In this document: positions 9,804-18,101 of the stretch, one piece after another
Position numbering within the stretch: the first letter of the stretch is position 1
How the letters are laid out: the number at the start of each line of letters is the position of its first letter
Assembly (NCBI GenBank): GCA_021157415.1
Contig: JAGGWN010000118.1
Span: 1 to 39,502 of the forward strand
DNA: 39,502 nucleotides
Source of the DNA: Bacteroidales bacterium
GTDB taxonomy: Bacteria > Bacteroidota > Bacteroidia > Bacteroidales > VadinHA17
Reading direction: 5' to 3'
The notes under the pieces: model-generated
Told to the model about the DNA's origin: nothing
Seen by the model: only the letters and a program-made list of their open reading frames with translations
The model's database searches: none
Position numbers and translations under genes: made by a program

Positions 9804-9824
9804 AAACAATCGTATTAATCGTTT
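9804..9824. promoter_or_regulatory. possible LacI-type operator (imperfect palindrome)
   Basis: The 21 bases have outer arms AAAC and GTTT with inner AT pairs, and also contain AATCG twice as a direct repeat (9808-9812, 9817-9821). Size and symmetry resemble operators of LacI-family regulators, and it lies 78 bases upstream of the regulator start. The symmetry is modest in AT-rich DNA, so chance is a real alternative. Confidence 0.25.
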
Positions 9825-10011
9825 AAGGTTCTTTGTTCTCACAATCTAAAACAATTAAACCGGAAATTTCAGAAACACAATTTTAATAAATATTTTTCTT
9901 CCTTACATAGATTAATAATATATTTTCTTTTTATGCTTTAAAAAGATGACTTTTTTCAGGGTTTCTTCTTTAGCTATTTATTGATTTCAATAGTATTCCG
10001 GGATTATTTTT

Positions 10012-10019
10012 TATTTTTG
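10012..10019 (+). promoter_or_regulatory. candidate -7 box for the permease gene
   Basis: TATTTTTG fits the Bacteroidota -7 consensus TAnnTTTG and lies 18 bases before the permease ATG, followed by the ribosome-binding-like AAGGA. No TTTG is found at the expected upstream distance, so the call is weak. Confidence 0.35.
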
Positions 10020-10037
10020 AAAATCTAAACGAAGGAT

Positions 10038-10895
10038 ATGTTTTTTTTACTTTTAAGTATATTATCAGGCATAACCATAGTACTCTGTTTTAAATGGGTT
10101 GACCGGTTAGATCTTAATGCTTTTACCGTGATTGTGCTGAATTATCTGGTTGCATTCCTGTTGGGTTTTATTCTAATAAAAAAAGAATTATGGTCTTTAG
10201 GCCATCTCTCAGCCGGTGAAATGGTGACGGCCCTGGTCCTAGGCATCTTGTTCGTGATTATGTTCCGTATTCTGGGAGCCTCCGTAAAAACAGCAGGCAT
10301 GGGAATCAGTACAATCGCTGCCAAGATCTCCGTTGCCCTCCCCATAGCATTCAGCATTATAGCCTATCATGAGCCTCTGAGCTTACAGAAATCGGCAGGC
10401 ATAGGCCTCGCAATGACGGCACTCTTTCTCACGGTATACCAGAAAGAAAACTCAAAAAAACATGCGTTTTTACTCCCCGTGCTGTTGTTTGCAGGTATGG
10501 GAATCGTCGACTCTATGGTCAAGTTTGTTCAGGTGAGCTACCTGAAAGAGTATAACATTCTTCCCTTCAGCGCGCTTGTATTTTTTATCTCCTTTTTTAC
10601 AGGCATGATCATGAAAATGATAGAAAAAAAGAGACTTATCGAACATCTTTCCATGTCTTTATTCCTGACAGGGATTTTACTGGGAACTGCTAATCTGGGG
10701 TCGTTATATTTTTTCATCAGGGCACTGGATTCCGGATTTCTGGACAGTTCGTTGATTTTCACCATCAACAATCTGAGTATTTTGATCCTCACTGTACTGA
10801 CAGGTGTTCTTTTTTTCAGGGAGCGGCTTAGCCTGCTGAACTGGGCCGGTTTTTTACTCTCCCTTGTCAGTTTATATATTATCTTCGAAGGTTAA
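10038..10895 (+). CDS. DMT/EamA family permease
   Basis: 285-residue integral membrane protein with about ten hydrophobic helices spread evenly along its length, in two repeated halves, as in the drug/metabolite transporter (EamA) superfamily. The second half ends with the typical pattern of a charged FRERLS turn followed by a final helix. Members export or import small metabolites such as amino acids, nucleotide sugars or drugs; nothing here shows the substrate. The stop codon directly abuts the ATG of the YigZ-like gene, so the two are translationally coupled. The ATG at 10038 follows AAGGA by two bases, close for a ribosome-binding site. Confidence 0.8.
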   Translation: MFFLLLSILSGITIVLCFKWVDRLDLNAFTVIVLNYLVAFLLGFILIKKELWSLGHLSAGEMVTALVLGILFVIMFRILGASVKTAGMGISTIAAKISVALPIAFSIIAYHEPLSLQKSAGIGLAMTALFLTVYQKENSKKHAFLLPVLLFAGMGIVDSMVKFVQVSYLKEYNILPFSALVFFISFFTGMIMKMIEKKRLIEHLSMSLFLTGILLGTANLGSLYFFIRALDSGFLDSSLIFTINNLSILILTVLTGVLFFRERLSLLNWAGFLLSLVSLYIIFEG

Positions 10896-11504
10896 ATGGG
10901 CAGAAGAAGCGACACATATCTGACGCTTGCATCTCCGGCTAGCGGCCAGTTCAGGGATCGGGGCAGTCGTTTTATCGCGTTGGCATGGCCTGTCGAATCT
11001 GAAGCAGCCGTTAAAGAGAGACTGGCACAGCTAAAAAAGCAGTACTATGACGCACGTCATCACTGCTATGCGTTCCGGCTTGGTCCCGAACAGGAATTTT
11101 ACAGATACAGTGATGACGGGGAACCTTCAGGTACAGCGGGAAGACCCATATATGAGCAGATTCTCTCAGCCGGTCTTTTCAACGTACTGATTGTGGTTGT
11201 AAGGTACTTCGGAGGCGTCTTGCTGGGTACCGGAGGTCTTCATAATGCTTATAAGCTGGCAGCCCGTGACGCCGTAGAACATGCAGAAATCATGGAAAAG
11301 ATTATTGAAAAACAACTGATCATTCATTTCGGATATAAACAACTGAATAGTGTCATGCAAATGATCGACAGAGCACATCTTACGATCATCGATCAGCATT
11401 TCGGGGATTCCTGCCGTATGAAGCTCAGGGTAAGGAAAGATATGACAGACAAGGTAATAGGACTTTTTTCCTCCACCGGAAAGATAAATATTGAAAAAAT
11501 ATAA
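10896..11504 (+). CDS. yigZ: YigZ/IMPACT family protein
   Basis: 202-residue cytoplasmic protein of the YigZ (UPF0029, IMPACT) family. The N-terminal domain carries the family signature: [12 protein letters not shown] near residue 47, [15 protein letters not shown] near 70 and [15 protein letters not shown] near 98. The C-terminal half fits the small DUF1949-like ferredoxin fold. The family is related to the eukaryotic translation regulator IMPACT; the bacterial role is not settled. It starts on the base after the permease stop codon and precedes pyrB by 55 bases, so a permease-yigZ-pyrB-pyrI transcript is possible. An extra stretch of about 20 residues before RFIALAWP is normal. Confidence 0.93.
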   Translation: MGRRSDTYLTLASPASGQFRDRGSRFIALAWPVESEAAVKERLAQLKKQYYDARHHCYAFRLGPEQEFYRYSDDGEPSGTAGRPIYEQILSAGLFNVLIVVVRYFGGVLLGTGGLHNAYKLAARDAVEHAEIMEKIIEKQLIIHFGYKQLNSVMQMIDRAHLTIIDQHFGDSCRMKLRVRKDMTDKVIGLFSSTGKINIEKI

Positions 11505-11559
11505 AAAGGAACCGTCTCTTTTTATTAATTTTATCCCACCTAACCATAGATCAAAATAT

Positions 11560-12477
11560 ATGAATTCCCTGGCAGCCAAGAGCCTGGTATCCATCAATGA
11601 TTTCTCCACAGACGAGATCGAGCGCATTCTGGATACGGCATCCCGTTTTGAACAGAGCCCTCCCGGTAAGATTTTGGACAGTAAGGTAATTGCCGCGTTA
11701 TTCTTTGAACCCTCCACCCGTACGCGGCTTAGTTTCGAGAGCGCCGTCAACCGTTTGGGTGGCAGGATCCTCGGCTTTGCCGAAGCCGGCACCTCGAGTG
11801 TCAGTAAGGGAGAATCATTAAAAGACACGATCCTTACGGTAAGTAATTACTCCGATCTGATTGTCATGCGGCATTCTATAGAAGGAAGTGCCCGCTATGC
11901 CAGCGAAGTATCTCCGGTACCGGTTATCAATGCCGGGGACGGCTCCAATCAGCATCCTACACAAACGCTGCTGGATCTCTATTCCATCAAAAAAACGCAA
12001 GGCACACTGGACGGGTTGAATATCTTTATGGTAGGAGATCTGAAATATGGAAGGACCGTACACTCCTTACTGATGGCACTCTCCAATTACAACACAACCT
12101 TTAACTTTATCTCCCCTGCCGAACTGCGGATACCTGATGAGTATAAGTTATTCCTGGAAAAAAAAGGGATAAAATATTATGAGCACGATGATTTTACGGA
12201 GATCATATCCAGAGCGGATATCGTGTATATGACCCGTGTACAAAGGGAGCGATTTTCCGATCCGCTGGAGTATGAAAAAGTTAAAAACATCTATGTCCTG
12301 CGCAAGGAAATGCTGGGAAACACAAAGGAAAACGTGAGAATCCTTCATCCCCTGCCCAGGGTAAATGAAATTGACCGGGATGTGGATGACAGTCCCAAAG
12401 CTTATTATTTTGAGCAGGCTCTGAACGGTGTTTATGTCAGACAAGCTATTATTTCATCCATTCTGGACGTGTTATAA
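11560..12477 (+). CDS. pyrB: aspartate carbamoyltransferase catalytic chain
   Basis: Catalytic subunit of aspartate transcarbamoylase, which joins carbamoyl phosphate and L-aspartate to N-carbamoyl-L-aspartate, the first committed step of pyrimidine synthesis. From the chosen ATG it has 305 residues, the standard length. FEPSTRTR places Ser52-Thr53-Arg54-Thr55-Arg56 at the same numbers as in the Escherichia coli enzyme. Also visible are [16 protein letters not shown], the aspartate-loop RVQRERF and HPLPR. The open frame extends upstream to a TTG at 11491 that overlaps the yigZ end; the ATG at 11560 is preferred because it restores family length and active-site numbering. pyrI follows after 11 bases, so holoenzyme subunits are coexpressed. 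Confidence 0.97.
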   Translation: MNSLAAKSLVSINDFSTDEIERILDTASRFEQSPPGKILDSKVIAALFFEPSTRTRLSFESAVNRLGGRILGFAEAGTSSVSKGESLKDTILTVSNYSDLIVMRHSIEGSARYASEVSPVPVINAGDGSNQHPTQTLLDLYSIKKTQGTLDGLNIFMVGDLKYGRTVHSLLMALSNYNTTFNFISPAELRIPDEYKLFLEKKGIKYYEHDDFTEIISRADIVYMTRVQRERFSDPLEYEKVKNIYVLRKEMLGNTKENVRILHPLPRVNEIDRDVDDSPKAYYFEQALNGVYVRQAIISSILDVL

Positions 12478-12488
12478 TCTGTAATAAT

Positions 12489-12947
12489 ATGGAAAAAGCC
12501 AAGCAACTCAGTGTAAGCGCTATTAAGAACGGCACCGTCATTGATCATATTCCGGCTGACAGTCTGTTTACCGTAATCACAATCCTCGGACTGGAACACA
12601 TATCCAATCAGATCACTTTCGGCACAAATCTGGAAAGCAAGAAATTTGGAAAGAAAGCGATCATCAAAGTGTCAGCAGTGTATTTTACCGAGGAGGAAAT
12701 CAATAAGATCGCGCTGGTGGCACCTGCCGCCCGTTTAAACATTATCCGGAACTACGAGGTAGTTGAAAAGCATGAGTTGACCCTTCCCGATGAGATAGAA
12801 GGGATTGCCCGATGTTTCAACCCCACCTGCATTACGAACCATGAGCCTGTAAAAACACGGTTCAGCATTATCTCCCAGAAACCCTTGCGCCTGAAATGTC
12901 ATTATTGTGAAAAGATCACGGACGAAGAACACCTTACCATCATCTGA
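12489..12947 (+). CDS. pyrI: aspartate carbamoyltransferase regulatory chain
   Basis: Regulatory subunit of aspartate transcarbamoylase. It binds nucleotide effectors (CTP inhibits, ATP activates in the enterobacterial enzyme) and joins catalytic trimers through a zinc domain. The 152 residues match the family length. The zinc cysteines are Cys109 and Cys114 in CFNPTC and Cys137 and Cys140 in CHYC, almost the same positions as in Escherichia coli. The N-terminal nucleotide domain carries ITFGTNLESKKFGKKAIIK. It follows pyrB by 11 bases. Its last 8 bases overlap the 3' end of the DUF4293 gene on the other strand. Confidence 0.97.
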   Translation: MEKAKQLSVSAIKNGTVIDHIPADSLFTVITILGLEHISNQITFGTNLESKKFGKKAIIKVSAVYFTEEEINKIALVAPAARLNIIRNYEVVEKHELTLPDEIEGIARCFNPTCITNHEPVKTRFSIISQKPLRLKCHYCEKITDEEHLTII

Positions 12948-13398
12948 TCCGTTCGACCGAACGTATCAGGAGTTCATCTTTTCGGATACTCCGAAAAGCC
13001 AACCAGGTAAATATCATACTTATTAAAGGAAACAACAGCGTTACTTTATAATAAACCTGCGCAGATAATTCCCCTTTAATATAAAAAATATAATAAGCCA
13101 TAAGGATCAGCATGCCAGCCATAAGCAGCATATTGAACACACAAAGCCTCATCTGAAGAATTCGGTTCTTATACAAAAAGATGCTCACCAGGGAAATGGC
13201 AGGGACCACCGCAATCAGTATCTGTAACGGCAAAATGTTTATCACCAGATTTGTTTCTTCCTGACTGTAAATACCTGAAATATCAAAAGTATAGGATACA
13301 GCCTGCGGATCGATAAAGGTAGCATAAGGGAAAAAAAATACCAGGGACAAAAACATGAAGGCCAAAATCAGAAAAAGGGTCTGAATACGCTGGATCAT
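12940..13398 (-). CDS. DUF4293 family membrane protein
   Basis: 152-residue protein with four predicted membrane helices (about residues 7-28, 53-74, 85-105 and 117-135) and a short basic C-terminus. The start MIQRIQTLFLILAF is typical of the DUF4293 family, found mainly in Bacteroidota and without known function. It converges with pyrI and overlaps its end by 8 bases. A -7-like box lies 24 bases upstream. Nothing in the context shows its job. Confidence 0.85.
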   Translation of the reverse strand: MIQRIQTLFLILAFMFLSLVFFFPYATFIDPQAVSYTFDISGIYSQEETNLVINILPLQILIAVVPAISLVSIFLYKNRILQMRLCVFNMLLMAGMLILMAYYIFYIKGELSAQVYYKVTLLFPLISMIFTWLAFRSIRKDELLIRSVERIR

Positions 13399-13421
13399 GA
13401 TGATAATGTTTTATACTGCCA

Positions 13422-13429
13422 CAAACCTA
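13422..13429 (-). promoter_or_regulatory. candidate -7 box for the DUF4293 gene
   Basis: On the minus strand the bases read TAGGTTTG, a full match to TAnnTTTG, 23 bases before the ATG. There is no TTG at 19-21 bases upstream, so only half of a promoter is supported. Confidence 0.35.
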
Positions 13430-13529
13430 CATAAAATTTTCCATGTAAATATATACAGACAACATGAAAAAATGATCATTAGGTTCTTACAAAGTCATCC
13501 CTGCGGGACTTCTGACCTGAAAAATTCAT

Positions 13530-13570
13530 CCCAAATGAAGCAATAGAAAAATTCTATTGCGCAATTTGGG
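13530..13570. repeat. 41-base interrupted palindrome after the DUF5916 gene
   Basis: Inner 9-base arms (13540-13548, 13552-13560, loop AAA) and outer 7-base arms CCCAAAT (13530-13536) and ATTTGGG (13564-13570) pair perfectly, separated by 3-base internal loops. It lies 35 bases downstream of the DUF5916 stop codon on the minus strand. No U-run follows directly, so it may be a weak terminator, an mRNA 3' stabiliser or one copy of a dispersed palindromic repeat. Confidence 0.6.
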
Positions 13571-13604
13571 TTCATAATTTCTCCTAGGATAAGGTGTACC
13601 AAGT

Positions 13605-16076
13605 TTAAATTTTCCTAAAACGCTGGAAGTCGAGATAATATAAAATTTTCAAAGAAAAACTGTTAACCTGTGGGGAAGAAAGCACGTTTTGCACATTTCC
13701 GAAATAGCTTTTCTCCAACTGGTCACTATAGGTATAAATGTTATTTTTCCATACCAGGGACATTTCACTACCCGGCGCAAAACGCCAGACAAAATCCATA
13801 TCGATATTAAAGGAGTTGTAGTTAATGTTTCCGGGGTCTTTATCGTATATTTCCGTCAGGGTTCCGTCAGGGTTCAGGTAATAGACATCCCCGGAATAAT
13901 CCACCTGGGACCAATAGTGCCTCAGACGGAAAGATAAGTAAATGCTTCTGGTAAAGATATAGCTTGTGGAAAGCGTGTTGGAGATTGTTTTAACATTTCT
14001 CATCCCCAGCCAGACAGAATCGCTTGCACTGTTACAGCCAATGTATCCGATATCTCTGTTTTTCCAATTCATTTCCATATCAAAAGCCAATTGAAAACGT
14101 TGACTTACCCTGTAGTTTGGTGATAAGCTGAATTCCCATGATCTCTTATTATACTTTGTAAATTCGGCTGAAGAATGAAAACGTGTCCTGAAGTAGAACG
14201 GCTTATTCCGGTCGCTCATCAGCCAGAGAGACATTGATCCCTTGGATCCTGTATGGAAATATCGGCCCGGAACACGGGGTTCAAAATAATCATCTTTTCC
14301 CCTCGGTGCATAACTCAGGTTGCCACCGGTGTACCAATAATTTTTAAATTGGGTAAACGACTGTAAGGATATCTGGAACTCAGAGAAAGCTCTGGGATTA
14401 TATATCCCCGTATACTCAAAATTCAGTTCATTGCGTGCACTAAGCAATACTCCCCTGGGTTTGTACATATTATAACTAAGGGCCAACTCATGGGATATTT
14501 CATTATTATGGCGCAGGTATCCCATGTCATTGGGATCATAGGTATCACTCATGATCCAAAAAGCATATTCCACACGGTATGCTCCTCCTGTTTTTCCGGC
14601 TTTCAGAGCGATTCTGTGACCGAGTTCGGTATCAAGTGAATCGAAATACTTCTGACTCAAAGCGGCTTGACCACCCACGGAATACATATTGCTTTTATCT
14701 TTAAAGAGAAAATCAGTAGCTGTCACATTCGCAGTATAATTATAGGCATCCTTAGCAGCAAAACGGTACACATTGGTATTTTCCAGGCTCACGTAAGAAT
14801 TATTTTTAAGACTCTGATCCAACACCAGCATATTATAGTTTGCTATCGGTTGGGTACGAATTCTTCTTTCTTTTCCTGTTTCATTATCTATTACCCTGGC
14901 ATACATATTTTTTGTTAAAGCATTGAAAACTCCGATCCCCAGACCATGTTTGTTTCTACCCGATACTTTGGTAGCATTGATCAACTGGGTTTCTTCCGGG
15001 TTATACACGATCGTTTCCTCCGGTTTCAATTTATCTTCCACATTGTTATGCTCTACGGGCTTTCCTCCTACCCGTCGCGAATAAAAGATATTTCCCTTAT
15101 TAAACAACTCGGTTCCTTCCGTAAAAAACTGTCTTTTTTCGTTATACTTTACCTCGAAGGGAGAGAGATTCAATATTTTATCATCAGACTGGACCTGACC
15201 GAAATCAGGAATCAGGGTCATGTCAAGGGTAAAACTTTCATTAATGCCGTAGCGCAGGTCCAATCCGCCATTATAGGTATTGCTCCAGTTTCCCGTTTCA
15301 GAGTCATATTCGAGGTATCCTGACACATAAGGTGTCACAGAAAGGCGCAATGGCGGGTTGATGGAATGTATGCCGGTCAGATCGCCCAGATAATTAAAGG
15401 TATTGCCTACCTCGCGGTTGACCATATTCCAGGAAGAATACTCCTGATATCGCCGTATCTCCCGCCAGAAGTTAATACCCCAGATAGTTTCCTTGCCAGC
15501 CTTGGGAAAGCGTAAGGCCGAATAAGGCAGTTTCATTTCAACCGTCCATCCGTTGTTATTGATTTTTACAGCACTGTACCAAACGGCATCCCAGTTGATA
15601 TCCCTGCCATGCCTGGATGTTGGGTTACGTTTCATATCCGTTTTCACCCCCGAGGCTGACACCTTGAAAGACTCCCCGTTCACGCCATCATGAAAAGGGT
15701 TCAGATCGACGCTGAAATTATCTGCCCGTATATCCCTGTCGGCATCACGTTTTCCCAGTTCACGGTATATACTGTCGGGATGCGGATCATACATAAATGC
15801 CGAGATATACAAGGCTTTATCATCGTACACCACCCTTACCTGTGTGGGAAAAGTAGCCGGTTTCCCGTTATAAGGAGCATATTGTATAAAATCATCAGCC
15901 ACCGGAGCCTGTTCCCAGGCAGGATCATCCAGGACTCCATCAATCTTCGGAGGAATTTTGATTTTTAGAGCGGTTAATGTTTTACGCTTTTCCACAGGGT
16001 TAATCCCTATCCCATACAGATACGGCACATATGCGACAAATAAAACAATCAGTATAACAACCCGAATTATTCTCAT
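13605..16076 (-). CDS. DUF5916 outer-membrane protein with CBM9-like domain
   Basis: 823-residue exported protein. After an N-terminal signal segment (about residues 1-22), residues about 35-230 match the carbohydrate-binding family 9-like fold seen in these proteins (PPKIDGVLDDPAWEQAP, then DNFSVDLNPFHDG and WTVEMKLPYSALRF). The rest is rich in alternating aromatic and polar residues, as expected for an outer-membrane beta-barrel, and holds the DUF5916 region (FDFGQVQSDD-like DFGQVQSDDKILNLSPFEV and KRQFFTEG). The last residues QRFRKI are compatible with a barrel end. The family is frequent in Bacteroidota and its function is unknown; carbohydrate binding or transport are guesses. The gene appears to be transcribed alone. 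A possible -7 box, TATTTTTG on minus at 16170-16177, has no partner. Confidence 0.85.
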   Translation of the reverse strand: MRIIRVVILIVLFVAYVPYLYGIGINPVEKRKTLTALKIKIPPKIDGVLDDPAWEQAPVADDFIQYAPYNGKPATFPTQVRVVYDDKALYISAFMYDPHPDSIYRELGKRDADRDIRADNFSVDLNPFHDGVNGESFKVSASGVKTDMKRNPTSRHGRDINWDAVWYSAVKINNNGWTVEMKLPYSALRFPKAGKETIWGINFWREIRRYQEYSSWNMVNREVGNTFNYLGDLTGIHSINPPLRLSVTPYVSGYLEYDSETGNWSNTYNGGLDLRYGINESFTLDMTLIPDFGQVQSDDKILNLSPFEVKYNEKRQFFTEGTELFNKGNIFYSRRVGGKPVEHNNVEDKLKPEETIVYNPEETQLINATKVSGRNKHGLGIGVFNALTKNMYARVIDNETGKERRIRTQPIANYNMLVLDQSLKNNSYVSLENTNVYRFAAKDAYNYTANVTATDFLFKDKSNMYSVGGQAALSQKYFDSLDTELGHRIALKAGKTGGAYRVEYAFWIMSDTYDPNDMGYLRHNNEISHELALSYNMYKPRGVLLSARNELNFEYTGIYNPRAFSEFQISLQSFTQFKNYWYTGGNLSYAPRGKDDYFEPRVPGRYFHTGSKGSMSLWLMSDRNKPFYFRTRFHSSAEFTKYNKRSWEFSLSPNYRVSQRFQLAFDMEMNWKNRDIGYIGCNSASDSVWLGMRNVKTISNTLSTSYIFTRSIYLSFRLRHYWSQVDYSGDVYYLNPDGTLTEIYDKDPGNINYNSFNIDMDFVWRFAPGSEMSLVWKNNIYTYSDQLEKSYFGNVQNVLSSPQVNSFSLKILYYLDFQRFRKI

Positions 16077-16217
16077 ATTAAGACTATATTTTTATGTGAC
16101 AAGGCAAAGAATGATTTTATTCCCTCATCCCATATTTTTATTAACTTTGGGCTTTTCCAAATGAAACCGCAAAAATAATATAAAAACAGCAATACAGGTC
16201 ACAAAACATTGGGTAAA

Positions 16218-16239
16218 AGATTATGCCCGGTCATAATCT
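16218..16239. promoter_or_regulatory. 22-bp palindrome upstream of the nucleoside phosphorylase gene
   Basis: Perfect 8-base arms AGATTATG and CATAATCT are separated by CCCGGT. The element ends 45 bases before the phosphorylase ATG, inside the divergent spacer shared with the DUF5916 gene. Its size and position suit an operator for a dimeric regulator; a hairpin in the leader is the alternative. Confidence 0.4.
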
Positions 16240-16284
16240 GTATTTTGATGAGAAGTATTGCTGCATACAGGAGATATTAACAAA

Positions 16285-17163
16285 ATGAAAAAGATATTTG
16301 AACCCTCAGAACTAATACTGGACCAGGAAGGATATATTTACCATCTGCACTTAAAACCCGAGGATATAGCTGACTGCATCATACTGGTCGGAGATCCCGG
16401 CAGGGTCTCTCTGGTTTCTTCCTTTTTTGATACGACTGAGATAAAAAAACAAAACCGTGAGTTTGTAACTCATACGGGTTTTTTTCGTAAAAAACGTGTT
16501 TCGGTTCTTTCAACAGGTATAGGAACAGATAATATTGATATTGTGATGAATGAATTAGATGCACTTGTCAATATTGATTTTGAGACCCGTACTTTAAAGA
16601 AAGAGCGGAAATCACTGACCCTGGTCAGAATAGGGACTTCCGGTTCTCTGCAGAAAGAAATCCCCCTTAACTCCTTTTTATTGAGTCGCAAAGTCATCGG
16701 CTTTGACGGGATGTTGCATTTTTATGCAGGTCTGGACCGGTACAATGACGCTTCCTTCGTAAATTCTTTTATCAAGGGAGTGAATTGGCCTGAATTTTGG
16801 AATACGCCTTATGTGCTTAAAGCCGGGGAAGTCCTGGCTGATTTAATGTCGGGAGAGGAAGTAGTGGAGGGCATTACTATTTCAGCACCCGGATTCTACG
16901 GGCCACAGGGAAGGACATTAAGAATCCCGCTGGCCGACGAGAAAATGAATCGTAAAATTGAAAACTTTTCATATCATGGAGAAAAAATCACCAACTATGA
17001 AATGGAAAGTTCTGCACTGTACGGATTATCGAAAATGCTGGGGCATAAGGCCGTCACGCTTTGTGCCATCATCGCGAACCGTGTAACCAAGGAAGCAAAC
17101 GACCATTATGAGCCGTTAATGAAAGGTTTAATCGAATATGTTTTAAACAAATTAACTGCTTAA
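16285..17163 (+). CDS. nucleoside phosphorylase (uridine phosphorylase-like)
   Basis: Cytoplasmic enzyme of the PNP/UDP phosphorylase superfamily, which splits nucleosides with phosphate into base and ribose 1-phosphate. From the chosen start it has 292 residues. Seen: GDPGRV near residue 35 for phosphate binding, RIGTSGSLQ near 117 and the substrate signature NYEMESSALYGL near 243. The family branch is the divergent uridine-phosphorylase-like type common in Bacteroidota, so the base preference is not certain. The open frame could begin at a TTG (16258), but the ATG at 16285 has GGAG 11 bases upstream and is preferred. A 22-base palindrome lies just upstream. The SirB1-type gene starts four bases after its stop. 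Confidence 0.88.
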   Translation: MKKIFEPSELILDQEGYIYHLHLKPEDIADCIILVGDPGRVSLVSSFFDTTEIKKQNREFVTHTGFFRKKRVSVLSTGIGTDNIDIVMNELDALVNIDFETRTLKKERKSLTLVRIGTSGSLQKEIPLNSFLLSRKVIGFDGMLHFYAGLDRYNDASFVNSFIKGVNWPEFWNTPYVLKAGEVLADLMSGEEVVEGITISAPGFYGPQGRTLRIPLADEKMNRKIENFSYHGEKITNYEMESSALYGLSKMLGHKAVTLCAIIANRVTKEANDHYEPLMKGLIEYVLNKLTA

Positions 17164-17167
17164 AGTC

Positions 17168-18061
17168 ATGGAAAAGAGAGAAAACGAAAAAATAAAAGCA
17201 CTGATCCAACTGCTTGATGATCCTGATCTGACAATCTTCGAAGAAGTTTCCAAATATCTCATTGATATCGGGGAAGATGTGATTCCACATCTGGAAAAAG
17301 AATGGGAAATTTCTTTCAATGATCTCGTACAAGACAGGCTGGAATCAATCATTCAGAGCATTCAGTTTAACACCCTGAAAGAAGAATTATACCAGTGGTT
17401 ACATGAAGAAAACCCGAGTCTGCTCAAAGGAGCTTATCTGATCGCCAGAACCCAGTATCCGGAGCTGCATTATCTGCCCCTGGAGGAAAAAATTGAAGAA
17501 ATAAAAAAAGATGTATGGCTGGAACTGAATGAAAACCTGACAGCCCTGGAAAAAGTGCGGATCATCAACCATATTTTATACGATGTATTCAAACTGGGAC
17601 CTAACAAAGGGGATTATTTCTCTCCCCAGAACAACTATATCAACGTAGTCCTGGAGAGTAGAAAAGGAAATCCGGTCTCCATTGCCATTATCTACGAAGA
17701 AATTGCAAGCAGGCTGGATCTTCCCATCAGGGGGGTAAATCTTCCGGGTCAATTTATCCTTGCTTATGTTGATCCCTATGTTATAACCAGTCAGAAACCT
17801 GTTTCGGGACCTGAGGATATCCTTTTCTATATCAGCATGGTTCAAAAAGGATCGGTAATGGGAATCCGGGAAATCGAGACTTACCTGAAACAGCTGAATA
17901 ATACCCCCCTGGAGCCACAGTATTATCTGCCTTGCTCACCGACGGAGACCATTGGACGTATGGTGAACAATCTGATCTTTGCCTTCAAAAAACACAATCT
18001 TCCTGAGAAAGCGATCCTATATAAGGATATTCTGGATTTTATCCGCAAGAACAGACCGTAG
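17168..18061 (+). CDS. SirB1/transglutaminase-like family protein
   Basis: 297-residue predicted cytoplasmic protein of the SirB1 (UPF0162) family, which has a transglutaminase-like core but an unknown biochemical role. The C-terminal half shows the family signature: DYFSPQNNYINVVLESRKG followed by NPVSIAIIYEEIASRLDLPI and GVNLPGQFILAY at about residues 158-200. There is no Cys at the usual nucleophile position, so classic transglutaminase chemistry is not expected. The N-terminal 100 residues are helical, reminiscent of HEAT-like repeats. It starts four bases after the phosphorylase stop and is probably cotranscribed with it. Confidence 0.85.
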   Translation: MEKRENEKIKALIQLLDDPDLTIFEEVSKYLIDIGEDVIPHLEKEWEISFNDLVQDRLESIIQSIQFNTLKEELYQWLHEENPSLLKGAYLIARTQYPELHYLPLEEKIEEIKKDVWLELNENLTALEKVRIINHILYDVFKLGPNKGDYFSPQNNYINVVLESRKGNPVSIAIIYEEIASRLDLPIRGVNLPGQFILAYVDPYVITSQKPVSGPEDILFYISMVQKGSVMGIREIETYLKQLNNTPLEPQYYLPCSPTETIGRMVNNLIFAFKKHNLPEKAILYKDILDFIRKNRP

Positions 18062-18101
18062 GACTAAATTACTTTATACCTAAATTTCACTCATCCTGAA
18101 A

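Larger units (their letters stand above)
9727..10037. other. divergent intergenic region, no gene
   Basis: 311 bases, strongly AT-rich, between the start of the LacI-type gene on minus and the permease gene on plus. It must hold promoters in both directions. I see a -7-like box near its right end and a weak imperfect palindrome at 9804-9824; I see no open frame, RNA gene or terminator. Confidence 0.7.

Noticed and set aside
9727-10037. Promoter of the LacI-type gene
   Set aside because: The best minus-strand boxes have a mismatch in TAnnTTTG or wrong spacing to a TTG, so none was listed.
11491-11559. TTG start extending PyrB by 23 residues
   Set aside because: It overlaps yigZ, adds residues absent from the family, and shifts the STRTR motif from its standard position.
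11166-11828. 220-residue open frame on minus across yigZ and pyrB
   Set aside because: It spans two well-supported genes on the other strand, and its translation has no recognisable motif.
17168-18061. Active transglutaminase or protease call for the SirB1-type protein
   Set aside because: The family shares the fold, but no catalytic Cys is seen at the expected position.
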